Under the pieces are notes generated by a model. The model did not search any database. It worked only from the letters and a program-made list of their open reading frames with translations, and was not told where the DNA came from. Made by a program: the position numbers and the translations under genes. A stretch of 64,000 nt of DNA, taken from positions 49,952-113,951 of the forward strand of contig QNGE01001259.1 in the NCBI GenBank assembly GCA_008508345.1. Reading direction: 5' to 3'. The DNA comes from Paragonimus westermani (Eukaryota; Platyhelminthes; Trematoda; Plagiorchiida; Troglotrematidae). Below are positions 25,161 through 38,262 of this stretch, one piece after another (positions within the stretch are counted from its first letter, which is position 1; every line of letters begins with the position of its first letter).

Positions 25161-25789
25161 GCCATAGCTGGAACACTTGATACGATACCATAGTAACTAT
25201 GTTCGTAATCCCAAAATGATACTAGATACACACCGTGTTAGGTTCCACACAATCCTGATTTGATAATCGATTTCCGATTTATTGTGCTGTATTTGGCTTG
25301 AAGATGGTACACTGAAAACGAGCTTGTTCGTCACGTTCTGACTTTTGATGGAACCCCCGGATATATTTGAACAGTACAATATATAAAGACAGCTTAAATC
25401 ATCCACATTCGGCGTCCACCTTTCGAAAATACGCAACAGCAACACCGGTGTTACGACAATCGTATGTATATATAAATTTTTCAATAAAACCGTGATATAG
25501 AATGCATGCGACGAATGAACGGCATCCACATTAAGATCACACAGTAAATGACAGGATTCGTTTCGCTACAAAAAGCTTTCACGCCTAGCAGACAAGTCGC
25601 ACAGTTTCAGTTTGAATACACGCCGTTCGTCAATAGCTGCCATACCTGAGAAGGTTATCAAGTGCACAGCGAAACAAGGGAAATTGCACATACAGCAGGC
25701 CAGAAGTAAGGGCATCATGCACAGTTCTACAGTCACCATCAACATAGATAGTAATATACCAGTGGTTCTTATCGAGGTACAACTACTCC

Positions 25790-26000
25790 ACATACATGAC
25801 GAAAAAAGCAAGCCCTAACCAAGAAAAGAGAAAGAAGACTACCACAAAAACCACCACATTTACTTCCAAACATTCAACATCAAGATACGCCTACATCTTA
25901 CAAACAGACAAACGAATTGTGGGTGAAAGTAGTGCGTCTTCAGTAAGGCAGCTTCCTTATGGTCCGCGTCCTTAAGTTCACCTACTTTACAAACAATTCA
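25790..26000 (-). mobile_element. Non-LTR retrotransposon 3'UTR fragment
   Basis: The sequence is similar to 17330-17500 and partly to 47655-47710 in the same orientation. Shared blocks include gaaaaaagcaagccctaacc (here) versus gaaaaagcaagccctggtca, and catcaagatacgcctacatc versus catcaaggtggctacatctt. It has no coding part of its own and is taken as the 3' untranslated region of the family whose RT is at 48376-48690. Confidence 0.6.
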
Positions 26001-26289
26001 GCATAGCAACAACAACAACATTCACGCCACTGAGACCGATTGGCCGCCATCTCATCTAAGGTATCTAGCCGTCGACTCTGTGAGTCCCGAGGATCTGGGG
26101 GACGAGCCAGACCTACAGCGGCTGACATTCTGAACATTAATACAGAAGTGATCTTTATGTTTGGTTCACGTTCACTGAAATTTCTTTACAGATTAGTCTG
26201 ACTGGTTTCTGTTATCGTTCACTCGTCTACAAATGCATTCACGAGCATTAGACGTATAGACAACAATGAAATCAACTTAGTGACCGTGA

Positions 26290-26770
26290 TCTAATGTGCC
26301 TCACAGAAGGCGCCGAATATCAGTAGACAGTACGAAGCGAAAATCCGTCATGGTTGCATCCCAGAGCCGTAACAATATAAGTAAACCGGGCCACGATCGT
26401 ATGCCCGAGACAACATGGGAACAACTATCACCCGGCATCTGTTTGCCGTCCGCCTGCCGTGGATCTGACCCCACAGCCGGTCAGGAATGTGTGTTGTTAT
26501 GTTCTGGAGTGGGGGTGGGACACATCGAGAGCGGTGGACCGGTAGCCTACGAAGCAGGGTTTGCTTTTGACCTTGGATGGGCTTTGTCGGACGGTTTTCA
26601 TAGCGGGGCACACGTCCCAGCTGGACTGGTGGATTTGGTCTTTGTTCAGATTTGGAACAGGTCACAAACTGGGCACAGGATAAGACTGGGTCACATGATC
26701 CGACTGTTAGAGATCTCCGCTACAGGCCAAATCGTGAAAAAACAGTGCGTCACATTTCAACGGACATGAC
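26290..26770 (+). other. GC-rich patch with open frames on both strands
   Basis: The region 26380-26700 is visibly richer in G and C than its surroundings. It stays open on the plus strand for 157 codons from 26296, and on the minus strand for 105 codons at 26348-26665. The plus-strand product (for example VAYEAGFAFDLGWALSDGFH) matches nothing recognised, and no splice borders were established. It may be an unrecognised repeat, a regulatory island or a real exon. Overlapping open frames are expected by chance in GC-rich DNA. Confidence 0.3.
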
Positions 26771-29700
26771 AAATCTAAACAAAATGGTACGCGCTTGTAG
26801 AGAAACATGCTTGAAAATGATCTTCATTTAAACGAAAACTATTGAAAAGGAACGATACTGGGGCACTGCACCTGTAAGTTGAACAAAATTGCACACGACG
26901 CAAAAATTTACTAGCATGTGCGATCGGTCTTTGCGTATCACCAGGACACGCTTCAATCAAACTCAAGCTGCTAATGATCAATAGGTGCATGTGAGAGAGA
27001 GAGAGGATGAGTTACAGTCCGAACTGCAGGGGAACACCAATTTGAAATCACCTTCAATTAAATTTGGCAGAATTGGATTTCCCTTTAATTTCCAAATGAA
27101 TGATTATGTGGAAATGTCAAGTGAAATTGAAGAACAAAAGTTTTAAATTTTGACAGAACGATATCCACAAATCATCATGATCGCTGGTGCACAAAAGTAG
27201 TCAGCTAAGACAGTGAGATTCCAAAGTATACACTAATCCCAAAGATGTCAGCAAACAATCACAACTGGTTTGCATACTGAACAGGACATGATGTTTAAAT
27301 CGATTATCGAAAAGCGGATGTCTGAGTATGAGTGCAGCCACTCGATCACATCTACCATGAGGTTTATGTGAAAGCAACATGCACACACGCCGGCCACGCT
27401 AAAACTGTTCAGACAAACATAGGGCAATAGTAGTTAGGTCAACTCAGACATAGTGCAATGTCCAACGGGTCATTAAACAGCGTTGGCCCAAAACTCCTAC
27501 TGAAATCCGCGTAGGCCCATTTGACATTGTTGACGAACAGTGTCTGTGGCATATCCTGCTGGTTTGCCAGGCCCGACGCTACCTTTGTACCACAAAATTG
27601 CTTCCACTTCAAAAAACCCGACCAATTGATCGGGGTTAGTGTGATCGCAGGATTTGTCAGTCACATTCCTTAGACATTACACATCCACATTCCATGGCTC
27701 AAATGTTTCACCGATGCGTGGGGTGGTGGTGACAGCAACCAACGACATGGAAACGGCTATAAACTACTTCAATGGCAGTCAATGTGATCAAGTATTTGTA
27801 GAAACCTCACTCGAACTCTTCTAGGGTCATGGTAGATATTTTTCATTTTGAGGTCCACCACAAAGGGCTGATCGACTTCAGTTTGTGAGAAAACAGAGTG
27901 CAACAGCCACAAAAAGCATCACGATTATGATTTGTTTGATCAAAATCCTCCGAAGGCCCACAATTGGTTTTGCGACCTCAACGACTTACCATATATGCGT
28001 ATCAGGTAAACCGACCATACATCCTAGTTACACCACCATATGCGTAAAAAAAAAGTTAACCAAACCACAATCTTTATGCAACTTCTGCAAATTCCCCATA
28101 GGTGTTCTCCAGTGACCTACAGAATGTGCTGAGTTTTAGATAAATGATAAAAATAACTCCAAACTGAGACTAGTTTTCTAACTTCTACACACAAATACAC
28201 TAATGAGTTCATGATTTATATTCAAAACAGTAACACTTAGGATAAGAATCTACCAGACAACTAATTTCGAGATCCAAACGATATGAAAGATCAGTTAAGC
28301 TACTGTTGAAAAAACCGATAGATAGATAGATGTTACCCTCTGTGAAGCTGAACGATCACTGGCGATTTTTTCTCATTGCACGCTCAAATGCGTCGGCCCA
28401 ACCATCGTACCAACAAGTGTAGATATGTAAACATGTTGCCCTGATCAGAGTATATTATCGATTTAGCACCAAATCCACACTGTGTTGTTTAACATATTTG
28501 AATAGCTCGTATCATCTTATAAAGTTCGTCACAGAATGTTTGGTATCATATTAGCGGTACTGGTCCCCAGTTGCATTCGTGAGATCTTTCGCCCCAGAGT
28601 TCATTATTTCTAGTTACTCGCACAGACACTTCTTAATTCCCAACACACTGTTTGATCTTATGCGTTGATTACACAGTTTCTAATCACTTCAATACGCGCA
28701 AGTAACAAGCTAACAGGCTGCTCTCCGATTCGTCCCATACTCTTCATAATGTGTGCACCAAGGGTGAACCCCCAGGAGAACCACGCAGTCTTCAGACCTA
28801 AGTTTGGTCTGTATTCATCTCTTAGCTATCCCACACGTCTAACCGCTAACAAACAGCATAACTACAAATGCAGAACAGTTGGTAAGCCTGTGAACGCATG
28901 ATGTTCTCCTTTACCTCGCCGTGCTTCGATACACCACAAACGTATATGCTGACAGTTGCGCTGCTGACTGATGCTCCGCACAAGCGTAATGTCCGTTGTA
29001 CAGTTAGCACAACCAACTGTTAGTGAACAATCAGCGAATTTAGAGTGTTACAATACCCTATCGTAGCTTTCACATACGTCTAACACTAATTTGGTTCAAC
29101 TGCTATGATTAGAACCACCATTCCCTGTAATGTGTCGCAGAAACTAAGATACGTTACACATTACGATGCATGAGAACACACACCTGGCGTTACATTGTTG
29201 TGTAACAGACAGCGTACATTCGGGAACTAAACATCAGGTCTCAACGTCAAGAAGACGATGCAGCAGAAGCGACTATTGGAATAGTGTGTACGCACCATGA
29301 AGAAATCATCTCCGAGGCAAGTAACAGTGTACTGTTGTTCAATGTGTGTGAATACACGTGAACCATGCAACTGAGTGTAGGCGTTCGTGGTCCTACGTTT
29401 TAACATAACGTGTATGGAATTCCATGCAATAAACAACTTCGCAGGCCGAGCGGCTTTTGCGGTCAAAACAGCATGAAATGGGTAACTTCTGACGTCAAGC
29501 TTCCAATATTTCCATATTTAGTTATCCTTTAGACCTAACGATCAACGTTCGTCCGTTACATTAGTCACATGCTTAGTGTGTGTAGCAAGCGGAAAAGCCA
29601 AGCCACCCTTCACTGACTTGCGGTTCAATGGTAGAAGTACACACTGAAAAAATTGACCGCAATATATGTACGAAGGCGTAAACTTCATAAAGGTTTGTCT

Positions 29701-31947
29701 ACAAGAACGGGCATGACTAGTTTATACCCTAAACGAAAGGCCTATTTCGATCTGTACCAGGGAGAAAGGAATTGAGTTTTCGCTTGTCCGAAGGAATCCT
29801 AAATACGGTTAGGCATCATTTTGGAAACTGAGCCTTATACCTGAGTGGATAAACAGTAAAGCACGAAATGTTGCCGAATAACAAAACTGTGTAAGGTACT
29901 CGCTTTATTGATTGTACCGCTGATTATTATTGAAACGGATAAAAGCAATGCACGTCCTGCTAGAGGAATAGGAGTACTTGATTTTTTTTTAATTGAGAGG
30001 TTGAGACGACCTGTAGAGAACTGGTAACAGGAAACGACGAGGACGAAAGGAAACCATTTATGAAAAACGGCAATGTATGGGGTTAGACGGCAGATTTCGG
30101 GTATACAACAGATAATTTGAAGTAATTGGATCTAATGACTTGTATAGGAAATGGCAACTTGAGGAACCATGGTCAAAGGATTAAAGTAATACGAAAATGT
30201 GAACAGAGGTTTGAGTCCAATTCAGTGGGTGACGGATCGAATGCAGACCACGCACATTCACAACAGGTGTCTTGTCCATATTCCGCAAACGAACACAAAA
30301 TTCCATATGGTCCATCAGAGCACTTTCGTGAAAAATCACGTATTCAACGGTATGTAGATTGGCTAGCCCCAATCAAGTGATTTGGATGAAATCTAGAACA
30401 GCTTATTTGCACAAAGGTAATCCACTTCATTATATAGCGCAAATTAGGACTGAGTGTATGAACTAGGTTTCACACATGGACGACAATTTCCAACCCGTAC
30501 TCGAGTCAAAGTAGCCAGTTACAATCAGAATACGGGATAGGATAAGAGAATGCTAAACAGCCACTCTTTAACTTGGATAAATACGATTACTTTTCACACA
30601 AAAATTGCGAACGAAGGTAGGAAAAATAAAGAATCCAAAGAAGCAAAAGACTACAGCAGTTCGTTAGCACGGGAGTAGCATCTGATCACCAAAAACCCAG
30701 TGCGACATCGATTGGAAAGTATGACCGTCCGTGGTGTTAGGAAGACCAACCTTGTCGATGCTGAAGTGTAATCAGCTAGCTTTCTCGTTAGGAGAGATGA
30801 CCCAATGGAAAGTAACTATCTAAGAGACCGTTTACTAAAAAATAATCTGAGGCCTAACTCCAAGAAATAGTAAAAACAATAAAGCTGGCAGACAAGGCTT
30901 GTTTTTCTACCCATTCCGGTTATTGTTTTCGTATTTATTGCACTGTAATTAGCCTGATGATCAAATACAGAAGACTTGTTCGCTGTGTTTAGCCATCAGG
31001 TCAACTACAACACAACAAATTTGTTAGCGATTAGGCAATCTTTGTTTCAAGTCATGAGTTTCACCGATTGTTGTCACGAAGAGCCAAGTACCTGCATGGA
31101 ATTCGTCTGAGCGGAAGAAAGGAGATTGCACAATCGGACAGTAATGGCCTCTGTAAACACTTGGAACACTGTCGTACAAAAATTTGGATAGTCACACATC
31201 GGTTGCTACGTCATAACTGAGAAACAATTAGAACACCTACCAAAACCATCGAACCGCAAACGGACAATAATATCTCATAGCCTTTTGTCAGCACTTCAAA
31301 CGTATGGATTTCTAGTGGGTGGTAGAGGATTCTAGTTTTATACAAACTGAACATCACTTACAATGATCACAGCTGTCACATGGATTTCTATGGTTCTCGT
31401 CAAACAGGACAATCACGTGAGACAATCAAATCAATCAACTCTTAGAAAGTGAACCAGCCCAAAGTCTTATCTGAAAATGGAGGATGTGATCGAATATCGA
31501 TGACATTTAATTTGAAATAATCAAACATTAATTCTCTAGATTCTGAATGCGCTGTTCTCACCTCGATTCTGGCAACACAACATCAAACGCTGGAACCAAT
31601 CTCAGACTGAATTGCGTTTTCTTCGTTCATATGAAATACCAAAATTTTCGAGCAGTCTTGATCGACATGTAGTAGACTGGAGTTGTAATTTCTCATTGAT
31701 GTATATACTTGTCATGATCAAGAGTTCAAGCCGGACCTACGCCCTCAACAAAGTTCACATCAGCGTATTGATCTCAGCAACACTGACCTTACATCCGGCA
31801 CGACCGAATTACCATACAACCTCACTCGGTTGAAAGTAACGCCCAACTTGCTCGATCATTTCGACAGAAGACGGCAACTGTCCACTAAATTCCAACTGAT
31901 AAAACGGCAGGCAGGAGCTTTCGGACAAGCAGAAATAACGGAATACA
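26771..31947. other. No gene recognised
   Basis: About 5 kb of short open frames. Short simple runs occur (GA repeat at 26993-27003, GATA repeat at 28317-28330). No mobile-element motif was readable. The open frame at 30126-30380 (+, 84 codons) has no recognised domain. Confidence 0.5.
28317..28330. repeat. (GATA)n microsatellite
   Basis: Three and a half tandem GATA units. Confidence 0.9.
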
Positions 31948-32154
31948 TTAAACGTGTTGAACAGTGTGTTGGTCATTGATAAGAAATCTACCGTTTAGTT
32001 GAAATAATCTGAGAATCATGGACGCTTGGCCGCACATTTCACACGCTGGTAGACTCTCCGGTAAATCCCCTTTGGAAAGAAGTGCTCGACTTGAGACACG
32101 CATTTGCCAAAATTTATGAGCAAAGTATATTCCAATCAGCACTGGGGTGCTGAA
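31948..32154 (-). mobile_element. Possible 5' region of a Penelope-like element
   Basis: The minus strand immediately downstream of the hammerhead-like motif at 32155-32190 has an open frame of 64 codons (32142-31948) including FAHKFWQMRVSSRALLSKGD. Penelope-like elements carry hammerhead motifs in their terminal repeats, followed by the 5' part of the element, so this stretch is assigned by position only. No domain is recognised. Confidence 0.35.
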
Positions 32155-32190
32155 CGAAATGTTAACATTTCGTTTACCCTCATCAGCCCC
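32155..32190 (-). ncRNA. Hammerhead-ribozyme-like motif
   Basis: The minus strand contains the hammerhead core elements in order: CTGATGAG (32186-32179), a very short stem II that can close as G-C plus G-A on a GTAA tetraloop, then CGAAATG, and a perfect 10-base stem III (ATGTT/AACAT). The last elements lie inside the 18-base palindrome cgaaatgttaacatttcg at 32155-32172. A U-U cleavage context follows. Minimal hammerheads of this kind are known from the terminal repeats of Penelope-like elements, and Penelope RT fragments flank this site. Stem I pairs poorly as written, so the copy may be decayed or inactive. Confidence 0.55.
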
Positions 32191-32352
32191 AAACGTAAAA
32201 CATGCCAGTTATATACATCCTACAGGTAAAGACAAACGGGGACTAGACACGCCTACGTCCACATCAATTTTTATGTAATCATAATCATGGTAACCCGATG
32301 GTTGCCTCAACCACTTTGGTGTACATAACGTCGGCTAACAAGGAAACCTATA

Positions 32353-32695
32353 TCACAGTTCTGACTCCAGATAAATTCACGCAAAAAATCAACTGTATCA
32401 AGAAGAGCAACATTTGTAAAAAGAGAATCCACGTCCATGTAGTACATTACTTGGGTACTCACCGAAGTGTTTTCTAAGATTTCAGCCAATTCAAAAAAGT
32501 CTTTCGAGTAATATGGGGATAAAACTTTTCGGATGGGATCCAAAATGTTCACTAACCAGCGAGCAAATTCAGGATAGACAGATCTGTTCATACACAAAAT
32601 CGGGTGTAAAGGTGCACCATCCTTGTGTACCTTAGGGGTACCCCTCGATCGGGGTGTTTCCGTGTCAACTGGTTTCAGCTGTTGATTTTTGTGTG
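32353..32695 (-). mobile_element. Penelope-like element, N-terminal RT half (inverted)
   Basis: On the minus strand the RT reads from 32690 leftwards: LKPVDTETPRSRGTPKVHKD, GAPLHPILCMNRSVYPEFAR, WLVNILDPIRKVLSPYYSKD, and YYMDVDSLFTNV (motif A with its aspartate). It ends at DFLREFIWSQNCDIG near 32355. TPKVHKDGAPL-PIL and the motif A context are characteristic of Penelope-like RTs. The reading frame is intact over about 110 codons. The next part of the same RT is on the opposite strand at 32690-33357, so the gene has been broken by an inversion. The minus-strand sequence beyond 32353 no longer matches an RT. Confidence 0.85.
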
Positions 32696-33357
32696 ACTTT
32701 GTCTCAAATCAGAACTGTGATATAGGTGATCCACTTGAATACCTCAAACATCTTATTTTGTTGTGCACAGAAAACATTTGTTTCGATTTTGAGGGACTTG
32801 CTTACAAACAGAGAGATGGTGTTGGTATGGCTAGTCCGTTAGGCCCAACACTGGTGGACATCTTAGGGACGAATGAGCGGTAATTCCCGGATTACATAGC
32901 TGAATCGCTAGTGTACAAACGATACGTTGATGATATTCTGATTTTTACTGATACTGCTCATTGTGATTTGCTTTTGAACTTCCTTAATAATACTCACCTC
33001 AACCTATCGTTGTCTCACGAAATTGGATCGAAAAACAGTTCACTTTTTTGGATGCACCCATTAATAGACATGCGGATGGCACGTTACAGCACTCAGTTAA
33101 CCGCAGACCCATGTGGGGTGGTCAATATCTTCAGCTTTCCAGCTCTGCTTCTATTGTATACAAAGGGGGTTAAGACACTGTTTCATAGAGCTAGTCGTAT
33201 TTGTACCCCGGACACAATGCAGGTAGAACAGGAGTTGATGAGAAAAGCTTTACTAGCAAACGGATGCCTCGATAAATTCATCGAGACATACAGTAGAATG
33301 AAGAAGAGCAGTGAGTCCATACTCACGGCAGGTACGCTACTAGGTGAAACACACTAA
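32690..33357 (+). mobile_element. Penelope-like element, C-terminal RT half
   Basis: The plus strand reads DFVSNQNCDIGDPLEYLKHL, LCTENICFDFEGLAYKQRDG, VGMASPLGPTLVDIL (motif B), then a stop. It continues LVYKRYVDDILIFTDTA (motif C, YVDD intact, about 32911-32960), NNTHLNLSLSHEI, a decayed stretch, and KTLFHRASRICTPDTMQVEQ followed by KALLANGCLDKFIETYSR. The start repeats about 33 bases found in inverted form at the end of the minus-strand half (cagaactgtgatataggt is identical in both). The GIY-YIG nuclease is not visible downstream, so the 3' end is truncated or decayed. One in-frame stop at 32881 and the missing nuclease make it inactive. Confidence 0.88.
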
Positions 33358-33956
33358 CATATTAAAAACATCGGATATTTAAAACATGTTAAAGAACGAA
33401 ACCAGACGACAGGTTATTATAGGACTTGATGACTTCACGTATTTCTGCCTATAGAGTTTATTGGTCGGTGAACCGATTACCACGGTCGTCAGCACCGACC
33501 TCTCTGGTAGGGATGAATTAAGCATATGAACGTCGACGTTCAAATCCAGTCTGTCTTAACTTCAATCTATTTGACTTGGAAATTCTGTTCGTCCGAACGT
33601 TTCGTAAACGATGTTAACGTACGAAATGACTGAGACACGCAAAAGTACTGTATAACGGATTCGAGCGAATGAACCAATGGCTACATGGTCTCCTAACCAG
33701 ACTAATAGTAACCGTAAATACTAGCCGGACGAGGTTAAGGCATTCAAGTCTTGTGAGTATGTCGGTAACAGGCAGCTACGAAATTTTCATGAAGAAGAGT
33801 TACACAAGCACGGGTTGCGCAGTAATCTTAGCTTTTTTGTAAAGGTTTTGGCAATTGAAACGTTCCCGAATGTACCAAGATGTACTGCAGTGTTACAAAC
33901 ACGATCAGTTAAGTTGACACAAAACAGCAAGCAGAGGCGACGATCGAAAACATACA

Positions 33957-33958
<2 letters not shown>

Positions 33959-33992
<34 letters not shown>
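33959..33992. repeat. (AT)n microsatellite
   Basis: Uninterrupted AT run of about 34 bases. It encodes a tyrosine/isoleucine run in the overlapping open frame, which is a reason to distrust that frame. Confidence 0.95.
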
Positions 33993-33994
<2 letters not shown>

Positions 33995-35712
33995 CGAGTT
34001 GGGCCTCTGAATTTTGGACACCATAGGCAAATTGCAAACTATGAGCTTAATTCTAAACCGCACATCTTCGCAACTTCAAAACAGCATACCAATGCACCGA
34101 GTGTCCCGTTTATCCATGTGGAGACTTAATCGCCGATAGACTAACTTTAGGGGTTAAACGATGTAACCTAACCCGATCGGTTTCTGTTAGATCTACCTCA
34201 CAAATCCAGCAATGCTATCCATCTTACCAAGAAAATCCTCCACGTAAAAATCGTCTGAAGAGTGAAAAACAACGGCCGTGTCACGGATTCTACGATCGTA
34301 TAAAACACTGCTATAACCAAATGATTAGTTAGAAAATTTGCACAATATTGGAAAGTACTTACAGCGCAAGATGGTGGTTGTTGAAAGAGAAAATAGAACA
34401 AAATCAAGTAGGCAAAATCGAACCAAATAACTGCTGTAATACACAGTTGATTACGAACGAAAATTTGAAGTTGGATCAGACAGATTTGTCAGTATGTCTA
34501 ACGAGATGCGGACACAGTTTGAGAGGAAATTCAATTTACCATGACAGCAAACAAATGCACAAGCAATAAACAAAACGTTTTGAACAAAACTGGACAAGTA
34601 CATCATTGGACAGTATATTTACGAGGTTGGAAACGTTTGCGAACTGTACAGATAATCGGATTCCCCAAAACCCACTGGTAATCTTGCGTTAAATAAATAT
34701 TCAGATTGAGAATTGTCTGATGTTGAAAAGAGTATCTAAAAAAGTACAGATCGTTGAAGCAACCATAAGTTAATAAGACAGATGACTACCAGTTTCTTGT
34801 TCAGACAATTGAACAAGCATGTTCTCGTAGGAAATGCACAAGGAACCGTATTACCTAAAAGCTAGACAATTGACACTCCAGTAATAAACATTACATCTTA
34901 CGAAAGTCACGGGACCAACACCGATGAAATAAAAAGAGATATCCCTGGAGTAATCATTGTATAACCTGTCTAACGAACGAACCATCCGATCGATTGCGTC
35001 TAAGCCACAGAAGACTGAAAGTTTCCTTGAATACGATCGTCCGGTCAGATGATACGTAATTATAGCTCACCACACATCGTCGTAGAAACAACACTGACTA
35101 AGAATCATGCGGATGTCGATTCAGACTCAAATGAGTTAGACCAATGTCGACGAGTTTTAGGTGGCCTAACTGTAGTCGGTCCACGGGAAAGATCTGGTAT
35201 GCTGCATGGTAGCAAACGTCTCATAATGTCCAATCTCACTCAAAACTAAATTTTTGCAGGATCAGTTGCGTTTAAAGAACATGCAATGCGTCACTGGGAT
35301 GAGGAAGTCTTTAACCGCAGGGATAAGCCAAATACGGATACCCAGTTATCACACACGAGAAACAAACAACTCGATTTGATGAGCAAACAGAAGACCGGAT
35401 ATCGATATGGTCGTTATCAAGCGCACAGGCAAAAATAGAGAATTTATACAGTTTTCATCTGCGGTATTAAATGGCGAACGAGTTGCGATCCTTTTCAATA
35501 AAATATTTCCAGCCCATAATTGCGACCGGAATAATGAACCCAACAAAACATACATTACGTTGAATTGTCAATGAGCAAGAAATCACAGTCCGTAGAGTTC
35601 TGAAAGGTACTAGTACTAATGACAATACCCGCTAAGACTATACGTGTACATTAGCACATGCAGTACTACCGTTCGAACTTTGTTGAATGCGGATAAAAGT
35701 GAAGTCGGTTCC

Positions 35713-35732
35713 AATAATAATAATAATAATAA
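35713..35732. repeat. (AAT)n microsatellite
   Basis: Six to seven tandem AAT units. Confidence 0.9.
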
Positions 35733-38008
35733 CATAATGAAACATGAAAAGGTAACGCCCATTTAGAGCCAATTTGGTACCAGCCAGTACAATCAGAAGT
35801 GAACAGCATCAGCACGCAGCAACAGATTCGCAGAACGAACACCACTGCTCATACCAGACTAATAAAGATGTATACAAATTACACCAGATTGACCACATAC
35901 AAATCAGTGGTTGCTAGAACTCACTAAAAACACGGTCGCAGATTCGACCCTAGGTTATTGAGAGAGAAACCACCTACGGGCTCGTTCAGGCTGGCAGTAT
36001 CCAGCTCTTGGATATTACCGATCAATGTAAAAAGATACCAGAAACATTAGATGAAAGACAATACGTGATCAAATAAAGTCGATTAGGAAACGGAGCAAAC
36101 AAAACGAAAAATTCAGACTGCAACGGGAGAACAAGTAGGCGGTGATCGGGGAGTAATCAACTTACTCACAATTCAAAGTAAGTTACACGGCTCTAGAAGT
36201 ATCCAAATACACACTAACAAGAAGAAGTGATCCTCAACAGAGAACGAGAATATGTGTTAGGAACAAATTGGTAAATTCACTTTCCTAAGCTAATGAAACT
36301 TTATTGAATATTAGAATATAGCTGAAGATCCGCGTATTCTGTGCGTGTTCACAAAGATCATCAATGAGACTCGACGACTATCCGCTTATACAATTACGAA
36401 AAATATCATCAAGAAACCTCGCTATGCACTGTACATAGCAAACAGGACAGTAAAACCGAACAGGAAACAAACTTTCTTTCAGAATGCGGAGCTGTTCAAC
36501 AAACTAAATCGAGTGGTAAGAAAGCTCCAAAACAGAAGTTGTCATGAACCTACTCGATTCGCAGGATTCTATGCCCGATATCAATCTGTGGAAGGAACAC
36601 AACAATCGACTACGAAGCATAATAACTGACACTTTTCAATATACACTGTGAGTTCGAAGTGTAAAAGCAGTTTCCGCATGATCACAAATTACTGTTATCG
36701 GATGAATCACCGGGAGGAGCACTGAAGAGTAATCAACAAAGTTAGTCGCATGATAAACCACAGACAATCTCAATAAGTGGTGGCAAGTTCATCGTTGCAA
36801 AACTCATCAACTATCGTACACATTCATAGAAGACAATCATCCCGAAACCATTCGTTCGCCAAACTGAACAGAATGAACTCAGGGATTACATCGGATTTTA
36901 TTGGTACACAAAGCCGATGAACGGGATCAAGTCCACTGTTATGCCACAGACCACCCTTTGAACCAAGACCTCTGAATGTTCACTCCTCATTGACAGCGAC
37001 TGGAAAGTAATACGCCTGCAAACAGCACTGTACCGCTGATTACATGGCACCAAACCTATACATGCCTATACTCATGAAATGAGCAACGTATGAACAAGAG
37101 AAAAATGTCGCCATCATTGTTAAGCAAGCAAATTACTCATTTTCAAGGTCAAGTGCAGTCGAACAAAGCTAGGTCATTCAAATGTACATAGGAACACTCG
37201 AAGCAACCTTTACTCGAAAACCGCGTTTAGAATTTAACAGTCAATGGGCGGCACTGACACCAAAAGATCGTAACACGCATACAAAAACAGTGAATAATCT
37301 CATAGAACGGTTAGATCTCTTACTAAGAGGAAAGAGAAACTGGACGGCAAAGTGATTCCATTACTAATCAGTTGTAAGATATCCGCACCACTCAATCGAT
37401 TTATCAGAAACTGAAGGGACACAAACATACTACATAAACACAAGCCTGTGGAAATCACACGCGTCAGTATACAGTGAACAAGAGTTACCAGCACAGGTAG
37501 ACATAAGATCCACTACGTATCAAACAAACGGGAAAATGGAATGTAAACACATCAGACTCATCGCACACGGTGCAACTAAATGACTCATATAGCTCATGTA
37601 AATTCTCTCGAGAAGAGGTTCACCGATTAGCCGCCTTTGACAATCACCGCTTGCGCATCACTGCTAATGTACAGCGGAATCATGTCAGAACTGAGTGACA
37701 GACAACAGATCTCTGGAGTAGGTAACCAGAATCTCCACGTAACTAACTCGATTTCGTTGACCCGGACACGTTTTTTGTACACAAACCTACCAAGTGGTTC
37801 CAAAAGTCTTAGCCGCGGAACCTGGAACTGGCTGGAAAAATTAGCGCACGGGAGAAAGCCAGCCGAGAGAGAAAAACAGGATATAGCCAGTGATGCTCAA
37901 CAGAAATTTCATCAAGTTTAACGCCTGACACACTAAACCTAAGAACATCCGAAGCGACAATCGCACTGATTGTGTTAACTACAAACTGCAGCAAGCTAAC
38001 ACCATTAA

Positions 38009-38014
38009 TTTATT
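38009..38014 (-). other. Possible polyadenylation signal of the LRR gene
   Basis: The minus strand reads AATAAA here, about 250 bases beyond the stop codon of the leucine-rich-repeat gene. It is a common hexamer in AT-rich DNA, so position is the only support. Confidence 0.35.
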
Positions 38015-38262
38015 TCATAACAACACTCGAACTCAACTGATCGGAGATAGTAAAATCAAGAACCACTAACGTGCAACTTTGGAGAATCATGAGATCAAGT
38101 TTTATGCCGGATCTGCTCATAGATGATGGAGAATTAATAAGCGACAGCCGAATAAAAAAAATATATACAGAAGCACTACCGGAAACGAATTATTTTACAT
38201 ATGTGTAGATGTCCACAAAAGGGTCAACTAGAAGAAAGAAAATGTGCACACAACTGAGGTCA

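Larger units (their letters stand above)
33430..38000. other. No gene recognised
   Basis: About 4.5 kb with short open frames and two microsatellites. The longest frames (33815-34129, 36345-36629 and 37637-37921, all plus strand) show no recognised domain and no compelling splice borders. Confidence 0.5.

Noticed and set aside
33815..34129. 104-codon plus-strand frame
   Set aside because: It depends on reading through the AT microsatellite at 33959-33992.
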